64,000 nt of DNA from Alicyclobacillus fastidiosus. GTDB taxonomy: Bacteria > Bacillota > Bacilli > Alicyclobacillales > Alicyclobacillaceae. The stretch lies in the NCBI RefSeq assembly GCF_026651875.1, contig NZ_CP104067.1:3100001-3164000 (forward strand), written 5' to 3'. The notes under the pieces are model-generated. The model did not search any database, was not told where the DNA came from, and saw only the letters and a program-made list of their open reading frames with translations. The position numbers and the translations under genes are program-made. Numbering within the stretch: position 1 is the first letter of the stretch; each line of letters opens with the position of its first letter. Shown in pieces: positions 54,350-61,610 of the stretch.

Positions 54350-55216
54350 ATGGTGAATACCCTCAGGCAAATTCGCCCTTTAATCCGGGTCGCGCATCAC
54401 TATCAATTTAATGAAGAGTCCAATAAGGTTGAACAGCACCGGTTAGGATACTGTTACGCATTCCACTTGATCGATTCGGGTCGAGGTACAGTCACAATCC
54501 GAAACCGCAGATATCAGGTCAACAAAGGTATCGTCATCTTTATTCCCCCTGGTGAACAACACTCGTTTTACACCGATTCGAATCATCCCATGACTTCCTT
54601 CAACATTTACTGCGAACTGTGGCCCGACGGTGCACAAGTGACAGATATCCATCTAGCGTGGGATCCTAAGGATTTTAATCCAACCTATCAGACTCAGGTA
54701 AAATCGTGCCCGGAGCTGGAAACTTTACCGTCTATCACGCAGTTACATACCGGACACTTATTTGTTGAACTTTTCAGTCATATCGTGCTCAATCATCGTT
54801 CTAACGACCGATATAGTTCCGATATTGCGCACAGCCTCCTATATACTCTGGTGCTTGAGCTATTTAATATCAATCAAAAGACACATGTTTACGACTACAG
54901 GATTCAGAAGCTTCTTGATGATATCGATGAACACCCTGCATTCCGACCAGACTTCAAAGATTGGATGAGACAGTACGGAATGAAAAAGACTCAGTTTTAC
55001 GAACGTTTTCGTACAGTGGTCGGGATGTCTCCTGGCGAATACGCACTGCGGGCCAAAATGAGATTAGCTTCAGCATCTTTGTTAGAAAGTCACAGCACGA
55101 TTACCGAGATAGCCGATGTCCTTGGTTATAGTTCCATACACTATTTCTCACAGCAATTTAAGCGCTACTTCGGCTGCTCGCCGACCGAGTATCGTCACCA
55201 CGGAAGGTCCCAATGA
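54350..55216 (+). CDS. AraC-family transcriptional regulator
   Basis: 288 residues from ATG 54350 behind GAGGGACAATAACA; earlier starts lack a site. N-terminal cupin: GYCYAFHLIDSGRGTVTIRNRRYQVNKGIVIFIPPGEQH. C-terminal HTH: WMRQYGMKKTQFYERFRTVVGMSPGEYALRAKM and TITEIADVLGYSSIHYFSQQFKRYFGCSPTEYR. Divergent from the PhyH gene, its likely target; convergent with lutC. Confidence 0.92.
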   Translation: MVNTLRQIRPLIRVAHHYQFNEESNKVEQHRLGYCYAFHLIDSGRGTVTIRNRRYQVNKGIVIFIPPGEQHSFYTDSNHPMTSFNIYCELWPDGAQVTDIHLAWDPKDFNPTYQTQVKSCPELETLPSITQLHTGHLFVELFSHIVLNHRSNDRYSSDIAHSLLYTLVLELFNINQKTHVYDYRIQKLLDDIDEHPAFRPDFKDWMRQYGMKKTQFYERFRTVVGMSPGEYALRAKMRLASASLLESHSTITEIADVLGYSSIHYFSQQFKRYFGCSPTEYRHHGRSQ

Positions 55217-55278
55217 CGGCTTTATTTTATTACAGCAACAGGATTTGAACAGCGGTCGGGGACACGTGATAAGCGATG

Positions 55279-55956
55279 CTATTCCACGATATACGCGTAC
55301 ACCTTCCCAGGCCCATGAACACCAACGGTTAAAACCATTTCTATATCACCCGTACGGCTTGGACCCGTTACAAAGTTTAAAGAAGATGGCATACCATGCT
55401 CGGTTGCGTGGCTTAACACCTCTGTCATACGCGGAACGAGTCGTTCCACAGGGATCAGGGCTAGGTACACCCATGGAAATAAACTAACCACCCGTCCATG
55501 TTCCGGAGACGCAAACAATGCGAGTGTTCCGGTTTCAGCGATGGCAAAGTCACACGTCGTGATCCCAAGTGTGCACTGCTCGGCCAGATCTATCATGTCT
55601 TCCCGCTCCGTCCAAGCTGTATATTCTGCACCAGAGGATACGACAGCTTCAGGAACTCCGTACTCAGAAAGCTCTGTCACATTCCATCCAAATGCTTTCT
55701 GTACACTGTGTTCAGCAACGAGCTTTCGAATGAGTCCAGGAATTTCACTTTTGTAAACCGTGCCGGCAATACCATGCAGATTATTCCAATTGATGATAAA
55801 CTGCTCAATAAGCTCTTCTTTGCCTTGAGGAGAGTCCATGTCAACCAGACCGGCAACACCAACAGTTTTACGTTGTGGTGCCTCAATCAAAGGTTTAGAC
55901 CTGCCCAGGCGACGCGCGATATGACTTAAAAACGCTCCTTCCTTTTCGTCGACCAT
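55279..55956 (-). CDS. lutC: LutC, L-lactate utilisation protein C (LUD domain)
   Basis: 225 residues. LUD fold: EYTAWTEREDMIDLAEQCTLGITTCDFAIAETGTLAL, and LIPVERLVPRMTEVLSHATEHG, GPSRTGDIEMVLTVGVHGPG. Forms the LutABC complex that oxidises L-lactate to pyruvate. It starts one base after the lutB stop, with GGGGGG serving as the site. Last gene of the operon. Confidence 0.92.
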   Translation of the reverse strand: MVDEKEGAFLSHIARRLGRSKPLIEAPQRKTVGVAGLVDMDSPQGKEELIEQFIINWNNLHGIAGTVYKSEIPGLIRKLVAEHSVQKAFGWNVTELSEYGVPEAVVSSGAEYTAWTEREDMIDLAEQCTLGITTCDFAIAETGTLALFASPEHGRVVSLFPWVYLALIPVERLVPRMTEVLSHATEHGMPSSLNFVTGPSRTGDIEMVLTVGVHGPGKVYAYIVE

Positions 55957-55957
55957 G

Positions 55958-57382
55958 TTATTTTCCCCCCTGTTCCTTTTTCAATTGTTCAAGAAGTCCG
56001 TTTTGGACCCATTCCCGAAATGTAGTTTTGGCCACTTGAGGAAGGCTGCGCGAAGATGTCCAACCTGATAACCCTGGGAGTTTAGCATCAATTCTGCCGT
56101 TTTTTGAAACGAATTTCTGTAACGCTCTGCCCGTTTTCAACACAATTTTATATTTTTTCGCATCTGAGAATACAATGCCGAATTGCGTAAAAGCCATACG
56201 TTCCGTACGGGGTGTCAACCCTCGGCGCACATTGCGGTTTCGAAGTCGCACAATCATATCGGGCAAAGGAATTTTTACTGGACACGCTTCGGCACAGGCG
56301 CCGCATACACTGCAATCGTACGGAAGTTCTTGTATTGCCGTATCATGTTCATTCAGGAGAGGTGAGATGACGATACCGATGGGTCCAGAGTAAACAGAAC
56401 CGTAGGCGTGCCCCCCCGTATGACGGAACGCGGGGCAGGCATTCAAACAGGCGCCGCAACGAATACAATTCAGTGCTTCCTGATACTCATCCCCGAGCAG
56501 ATTATTGCGGTGGTTGTCGACAATAACGACATGGAATTCCTCAGGTCCATCCACTTCTAATCCTTGCCTCGGTCCGGAAATGAGTGTGACATAACTCGTA
56601 AGCTTTTGACCTGTCGCCGCCCGTGGCAATAGGTTCATAAAAACTTCCAAATCCGCAAGGCATGGTAGGATACGCTCCATCCCCATCACTGCAATATGAA
56701 CGGGTGGAAGGGTAGTCACCATACGGGCATTCCCTTCGTTGGTAAACAACGAGATAGAACCAGTCTCAGCAATGGCGAAATTACATCCCGAAATTCCAAT
56801 ATCGCTGTGTAAAAATTTCTGCCGCAATACTTTGCGAGCAAACGCGGTCAACGCATGCGGATCACTTGGAATCTCTTTTCCTGCGATCTCGGTAAATCGC
56901 TTGGCCACTTGCTCCTTTGTTTTGTGAAGGCTGGGTCCCACTATGTGGGATGGAGTCTCTCCATCCAGTTGAATGATGTATTCCCCTAGGTCAGTTTCGA
57001 TCACCTCTATTCCTTGATCCTGCAGGGCGTGGTTCAGATGGAGTTCCTCGGTGACCATGGATTTGGACTTAACAATGCTTTTCGCATGACGTCGAAGCGC
57101 AATCCGCTGCACGGTATCCACCGCCTCGGCACCAGATTGGCAAAAGTGGACTTGTCCTCCGTTTTTCCGTACATTTTCCGCAAACAAACCCAAGTAATAA
57201 TCCAGATGCGCCTCTGTATGATTCCGAATCTCTCTAGCACGTTCACGAAAAGCCTCGTAAGGGATTTGGGGTTCTGCGGCTTTTTTTTGATTCTTCATAT
57301 GGTCTACGGCACGTCGCACCGCGTCATGCAACCGTGCGTCTTGGAGTGCGTAGTGAATCCGCTCCTTCAATCCGTTCGCCAC
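55958..57382 (-). CDS. lutB: LutB, L-lactate dehydrogenase iron-sulfur subunit
   Basis: 474 residues. LUD domain in the first 300 (GISGCNFAIAETGSISLFTNEG). Two 4Fe-4S clusters: CIRCGACLNACPAF and CSVCGACAEACPVKIPL. GTG 57382 overlaps the lutA stop (TAGTG), so translation is coupled. Passes electrons from lactate to the respiratory chain with LutA and LutC. Confidence 0.93.
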   Translation of the reverse strand: MANGLKERIHYALQDARLHDAVRRAVDHMKNQKKAAEPQIPYEAFRERAREIRNHTEAHLDYYLGLFAENVRKNGGQVHFCQSGAEAVDTVQRIALRRHAKSIVKSKSMVTEELHLNHALQDQGIEVIETDLGEYIIQLDGETPSHIVGPSLHKTKEQVAKRFTEIAGKEIPSDPHALTAFARKVLRQKFLHSDIGISGCNFAIAETGSISLFTNEGNARMVTTLPPVHIAVMGMERILPCLADLEVFMNLLPRAATGQKLTSYVTLISGPRQGLEVDGPEEFHVVIVDNHRNNLLGDEYQEALNCIRCGACLNACPAFRHTGGHAYGSVYSGPIGIVISPLLNEHDTAIQELPYDCSVCGACAEACPVKIPLPDMIVRLRNRNVRRGLTPRTERMAFTQFGIVFSDAKKYKIVLKTGRALQKFVSKNGRIDAKLPGLSGWTSSRSLPQVAKTTFREWVQNGLLEQLKKEQGGK

Positions 57383-58113
57383 TACGAATCCATCCCCTCA
57401 TCCAAAAATTGTGCAATATGTCGTACCTGAATCGCTTTATTCTCCCGCTGTAAGCGACCCGCAATATTCATTAGGCAGCCGAGATCCGTCCCGACAAGGA
57501 CCTCGGCATTCGTCTTTTCGATGTTTTCCACCTTTTCGTCCACCATAGCCCGGGACAAATCTGACATTTTGACAGAAAAGGTCCCTCCAAATCCGCAACA
57601 TTGGTCGGGGTGGGGAAGTTCTACATAGTCGATACCTCTCACATTTTCCAGTAGGTTCTTAGGCGGATCGACGACCCCCAAAAAGCGAGAACAATGACAA
57701 GATGGATGAAAGGTCACACGTTGTTTACTGGTTGCCCCCAGATCAGTGACTTTCAGTACTTCTACGAGAAATTGAGTGAACTCGAATGTTCGGGGAATTA
57801 GTGTTTCAGCAAGTGACTTGTAATACGGGTCGTCTTCCATGAGTTCCAAATAATTATGAACAATCATTCCGACACAAGATCCAGAGGGCGCCACAATGTA
57901 CTCGCTATCCTTAAAGGCATCGAGCCAGTTCTTTGCTACTTGACGTGCCTCGTCCCAGTAACCCGAGTTAAACGCGGGTTGACCGCAACACGTCTGCTCC
58001 ATCGGAAAATCAATGTCGTCCACACCATATCTCTGTAAAATGCGTACAACACTTTCTCCTACTTCTGGATACATTGCATCTGCGACGCAGGTGATAAAGA
58101 GGGAGACTTTCAT
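57382..58113 (-). CDS. lutA: LutA, L-lactate dehydrogenase Cys-rich subunit
   Basis: 243 residues with the two CCG cysteine-rich domains: FPMEQTCCGQPAFNSG and HPDQCCGFGGTFSVKM. These are heme/iron-sulfur-associated domains also seen in glycolate oxidase GlcF. First gene of lutABC, 29 bp after the zinc dehydrogenase. Confidence 0.93.
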   Translation of the reverse strand: MKVSLFITCVADAMYPEVGESVVRILQRYGVDDIDFPMEQTCCGQPAFNSGYWDEARQVAKNWLDAFKDSEYIVAPSGSCVGMIVHNYLELMEDDPYYKSLAETLIPRTFEFTQFLVEVLKVTDLGATSKQRVTFHPSCHCSRFLGVVDPPKNLLENVRGIDYVELPHPDQCCGFGGTFSVKMSDLSRAMVDEKVENIEKTNAEVLVGTDLGCLMNIAGRLQRENKAIQVRHIAQFLDEGMDS

Positions 58114-58142
58114 GTATAATCACCTTTCATAAGAAAGACGTG

Positions 58143-59150
58143 TCAGACGGATAGCATAATCTTCGGGTATTGAGCGGATCCGTCAATTTGTTCGTCAAAT
58201 GAAGATTTTCCTTCTTCGAGCGGGCGAACATGAAGCCAGGAGGCATCCGGGACCACTGCGTTTTTCTCAATCAGCGACAGCCCCTGTGCGAAATTCTGGT
58301 CGGAGTAGCTGAACGATCCTACAATCTCAATCTCTTTCCGGACAATCACGTTCCCTGGAATTACTGTATCGTCTTCGTGGAGTCCAATAAAAACGACTCG
58401 ACCTCCGCTTTCAGCCATCGCAATTCCCTGCTGTCGCGTCGCGGGAAGTCCGACCGCATCGATGACTTTCTCAACTGATCCACCCGTTATTTCTCTGACT
58501 TTCTCGACGACGTCCACATTTTTGGGATTCAATGTATGGGTGGCTCCAAATGCTTTGCCTCGCTCCAGCCGCTCATCGTTTGTGTCAATCAGAATGAGTT
58601 GCCCCGCTCCACGCAAGGAAGCCGCTTTCAAAGAGAAAAGACCAATAATGCCAGCGCCAAACACAACCACGTTGTCATCCAAGGAGACCTTCGCTTGCTC
58701 CACGGCGCGGATACCGCAGGCCAACGGTTCTACGAGTGCACCTGCGAGTGCATCCCGTACAGGGAAACAGGCACTTGCAGGGACTTTAATATATTCTGCA
58801 AAAGCCCCAGGGTGATGAATACCTATGATGCTCCGGCGCGAACAATTCTGCTGGTCGCCGCGTTTGCACATCTTGCAATGCCCGCAAGAGATGAGCGGGT
58901 TGACGACAACAAGATCGCCTTGTTGAAATTCAGCAACCCCTTCTCCCAATTCAACCACTTCGCCCGTAAATTCGTGCCCCATAATCAGAGGGGGCTTGCG
59001 AAGGCTGTTTTCTCCAAGATACCCTGAAAGATCTGAACCACAAATCCCCGCATATTGCGTTTTTAATACCATCTCCCCTGTTTCTGCAACAGGCATGAGA
59101 ACTTCTTGGAGTTGAAATTCACGCGGATTCGTCCAAACGAGTGCTTTCAT
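58143..59150 (-). CDS. Zinc-dependent dehydrogenase upstream of lutABC
   Basis: 335 residues from ATG 59150 behind GAAGGAG. Catalytic zinc: Cys in YAGICGSDLSGYLG and His-Glu in MGHEFTGEVVE. Structural zinc cysteines: SCGHCKMCKRGDQQNC. NAD site: VVVFGAGIIGLFSLKAAS. Resembles sorbitol and threonine dehydrogenases. In one operon with lutABC. If the fucose model holds, it might oxidise a fucose-derived intermediate or lactaldehyde; this is inference. Confidence 0.88.
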   Translation of the reverse strand: MKALVWTNPREFQLQEVLMPVAETGEMVLKTQYAGICGSDLSGYLGENSLRKPPLIMGHEFTGEVVELGEGVAEFQQGDLVVVNPLISCGHCKMCKRGDQQNCSRRSIIGIHHPGAFAEYIKVPASACFPVRDALAGALVEPLACGIRAVEQAKVSLDDNVVVFGAGIIGLFSLKAASLRGAGQLILIDTNDERLERGKAFGATHTLNPKNVDVVEKVREITGGSVEKVIDAVGLPATRQQGIAMAESGGRVVFIGLHEDDTVIPGNVIVRKEIEIVGSFSYSDQNFAQGLSLIEKNAVVPDASWLHVRPLEEGKSSFDEQIDGSAQYPKIMLSV

Positions 59151-59493
59151 TTGTAAATCTCCTTCTACGGTCATTTACTCAAATCGAATCTATAATACTT
59201 GTAGTTGTCGATTTTGGTAGGTAACGCATAAACCGTATAGAGCGCACTATCGATACCCTCGATTTTGCAATTCATGTTGAGAATCGGCCCCAATGTTCAA
59301 ATCTACACTAATTAAAAAGTAGCGATCATGAAATGGGTCCATGCGCGGTCATCGTCCTATAATCAAGATACTCTATTGCATTAATCATTCAAACACCGCC
59401 CAAGTCAGTTAGCCTTGGGGCGGTGTTGTTGATACAACCACACTACATTAAGCTCGCACCACTTCCGTTACGCCACACTCATCTCGAACATGG
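59151..59493. other. Intergenic region upstream of the lut operon, with the binding-protein terminator
   Basis: The terminator at 59394-59425 ends the ribose-type operon. The remaining 59151-59390 should hold the promoter of the dehydrogenase-lut operon; no strong consensus seen. Confidence 0.35.
59394..59425 (-). terminator. Intrinsic terminator of the ribose-type operon
   Basis: On the minus strand CACCGCCC pairs with GGGCGGTG, then TTTGAAT. It lies 69 bp after the binding-protein stop. Confidence 0.7.
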
Positions 59494-60564
59494 TTATTGC
59501 GTCAGTAGGTTTTGCTTTACCCAACTGTAATCGTAGGAAGGTCCAGCCACGTCACTATCACCCAGAGTATCCCATTTACTTAAATCTTGTTGGGTTATTT
59601 TTACCGTTGGCATTGTTACACTCTGTGGAACCTTGGCTCCCTGCAATACTGCAAGGGCTAACCAGAAAGAGGCGGATCCTACCGTCGGAGAAGAAGATTC
59701 TGAGATGGTGGTATAGCCATCTTTCTTGTTCTGCTGTGCCCACCATTTCAACTCATCTCCACGATTTCCCATGATAATAATTGGTTCAGGCTTACCAGCT
59801 GCTGAGAATGCCTGTGCAATGCCATACCCGTCTCCCCCTTCGGTCGCGACCGCGTCCACTTTAGGAAGGCTTGGCAACAGGGATGCTACTGCGGATTGTG
59901 CAGTAGTCTCGGTCCAGTTACTGTAAACCTGTCCGACAATCCTAATTCCTGAGTATTTCTTAAATACATCCATTTCACCCTGATAAAAACCATTGTCGAC
60001 GGATGTACCGGCGACGCCTCGACTAATCAACACGTTTCCTTTACCGTTTAATCGTTGCACAATATATTTAGCTTCGTCTTCACCCATACCGACGTAATCA
60101 TAGTTCACTTTGTAAGCATCTGGACTCGTGACAACGGAATCAAACGAAATCACCGGTATCCCTGCGGCATGTGCTTTAGCAATGACTCCGTTTAACGCTG
60201 TAGTTGATGCTGAATCGATTACGATTGCACTGACACCCTTCAAAATCATGTCGTTTATCTGGGAGATCTGTTGGCTGGCTGTATTATCCGCGTTCACCAC
60301 CTCGAAATTTGCAATCTCCCCCTGAGTTTTTGCTTGTTGGGCGGCTTGGGTGAACGAATTTACCATTTGTGTTCTCCAACTATTGCCGATATACGAGTTA
60401 CTTAATGCGATAGTAAATTTACCGGAACTCTTATTACTAGAGCTACCACCACTAGAGTTACTTCCACTGCTATTCCCCAAACTTCCCGCTGTACCGCATG
60501 CGGTTAGTGCTAAAGTTAGCGTACAAACAACACCTAAAACAACTGAAAATTTCTTGAGTTTCAC
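59494..60564 (-). CDS. Ribose-type (CUT2) ABC sugar-binding lipoprotein
   Basis: 356 residues, type 1 periplasmic-binding fold. Lipobox LTAC after MKLKKFSVVLGVVCTLTLA. Signature segments: FTIALSNSYIGNSWRTQMVNSF, GVSAIVIDSASTTALNGVIAKAHAAGIPVISFDS, RVAGTSVDN-like loops and DAVATEGGDGYGIAQAFSAAGKPEPIIIMGNRGDEL. Last gene of the fused-transporter operon; an inverted repeat precedes it. Confidence 0.92.
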   Translation of the reverse strand: MKLKKFSVVLGVVCTLTLALTACGTAGSLGNSSGSNSSGGSSSNKSSGKFTIALSNSYIGNSWRTQMVNSFTQAAQQAKTQGEIANFEVVNADNTASQQISQINDMILKGVSAIVIDSASTTALNGVIAKAHAAGIPVISFDSVVTSPDAYKVNYDYVGMGEDEAKYIVQRLNGKGNVLISRGVAGTSVDNGFYQGEMDVFKKYSGIRIVGQVYSNWTETTAQSAVASLLPSLPKVDAVATEGGDGYGIAQAFSAAGKPEPIIIMGNRGDELKWWAQQNKKDGYTTISESSSPTVGSASFWLALAVLQGAKVPQSVTMPTVKITQQDLSKWDTLGDSDVAGPSYDYSWVKQNLLTQ

Positions 60565-60588
60565 TTTGACTCCCCCTCAGAGTTGTAT

Positions 60589-60619
60589 ATACCATTATAT
60601 GGATGATATTAAATGGTAT
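60589..60619. repeat. Inverted repeat ATACCATT/AATGGTAT upstream of the binding-protein gene
   Basis: Perfect 8-bp arms at 60589-60596 and 60612-60619, 15-nt centre. Between the permease stop (60657) and binding-protein start (60564). It may be an operator, or an mRNA hairpin that raises binding-protein yield over the permeases. Confidence 0.45.
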
Positions 60620-60656
60620 CCGTTATTCAAAAAACAAAATTTCACTGATTTTTGTT

Positions 60657-61610
60657 TTACGCCCCTGCAGTACGTCGATTCGCGACTAGCAAAACGAGGA
60701 TCACTAATGCCCCTTCGACCACATACTGCAGACCGATTGCTAGTTTTGTCACTTCCATGAGTGTGACTACCAGCGTCAAGAACAAAGCGCCGCCAAGTGT
60801 TCCTGTAACTGTGGATTTACCGCCTGAAACGAATGTCCCGCCTATAACAACCGCCCCAATCGATTCAAGGAGGTAAGGAGAGCCCATGTTCAAGAAGGCA
60901 CCACCAACATAAACACTGAGCATCACACCGCCAAGCGCAGCCAATACTCCACTCAAGAGAAAACTGATAGATTGAACTCTCTTCGTTCTTATTCCCGCTA
61001 ACTGTGCAGCACGCTTATTCTGCCCCATCGCTAGCAGCCTTCTACCGTATGGAGTGTGATTGAGAACCACACCTATAATGATGGCGACAATAATCGTCGC
61101 TATGACCATCCAGGGAACTCCTAAAAAATTTGCCTTCACAAAGTGCTGCAACAACGGACTTGCCTGTCCGGAGGAAAATCCGTGTGCATACACCAGTCCC
61201 GCGGTGTCAACGATATACCCCATAGCCAAAGTCGCTACAATAGACGGAATCTTGAGGAGAACAACGAGGATGGAGTTAGCAAAACCCACAGCAAGGCCTG
61301 CAACCAGTGAAATTAAAATACCCTTTAGCAAATTCGCGTTACTGCCATTCATGATCCCTTCGGACAGAAACGCAGTGAGTGTCATAACGTAAGGAATCGA
61401 TAAATCAATACCTCCGTCTCCCCCAGTAATCACAAACATTTGTCCTAATCCTACGATTGCCAAAAAAGTTGCCAACGTCGCATTGATCATCAAGGTCTGC
61501 AATGAAAACTGTTTTGATAGGACCCCTATCACTATCCACATTAAAAAAGAGGCGAGTAGCGACCACAGCCAAGGTGTATTTTCCAGCCGATTTAGCCCAA
61601 CGCGTTTCAT
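60657..61610 (-). CDS. Ribose-type (CUT2) ABC permease
   Basis: 317 residues with about eight membrane segments, RbsC family: LATFLAIVGLGQMFVITGGDGGIDLSIPYVMTL and LGVPWMVIATIIVAIIIGVVLNHTPYGRRLLAMGQNKRAAQLAGI, AIGAVVIGGTFVSGG-like end. ATG overlaps the fused gene's stop (ATGA). A second permease is part of the upstream fusion. Confidence 0.92.
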   Translation of the reverse strand: MKRVGLNRLENTPWLWSLLASFLMWIVIGVLSKQFSLQTLMINATLATFLAIVGLGQMFVITGGDGGIDLSIPYVMTLTAFLSEGIMNGSNANLLKGILISLVAGLAVGFANSILVVLLKIPSIVATLAMGYIVDTAGLVYAHGFSSGQASPLLQHFVKANFLGVPWMVIATIIVAIIIGVVLNHTPYGRRLLAMGQNKRAAQLAGIRTKRVQSISFLLSGVLAALGGVMLSVYVGGAFLNMGSPYLLESIGAVVIGGTFVSGGKSTVTGTLGGALFLTLVVTLMEVTKLAIGLQYVVEGALVILVLLVANRRTAGA

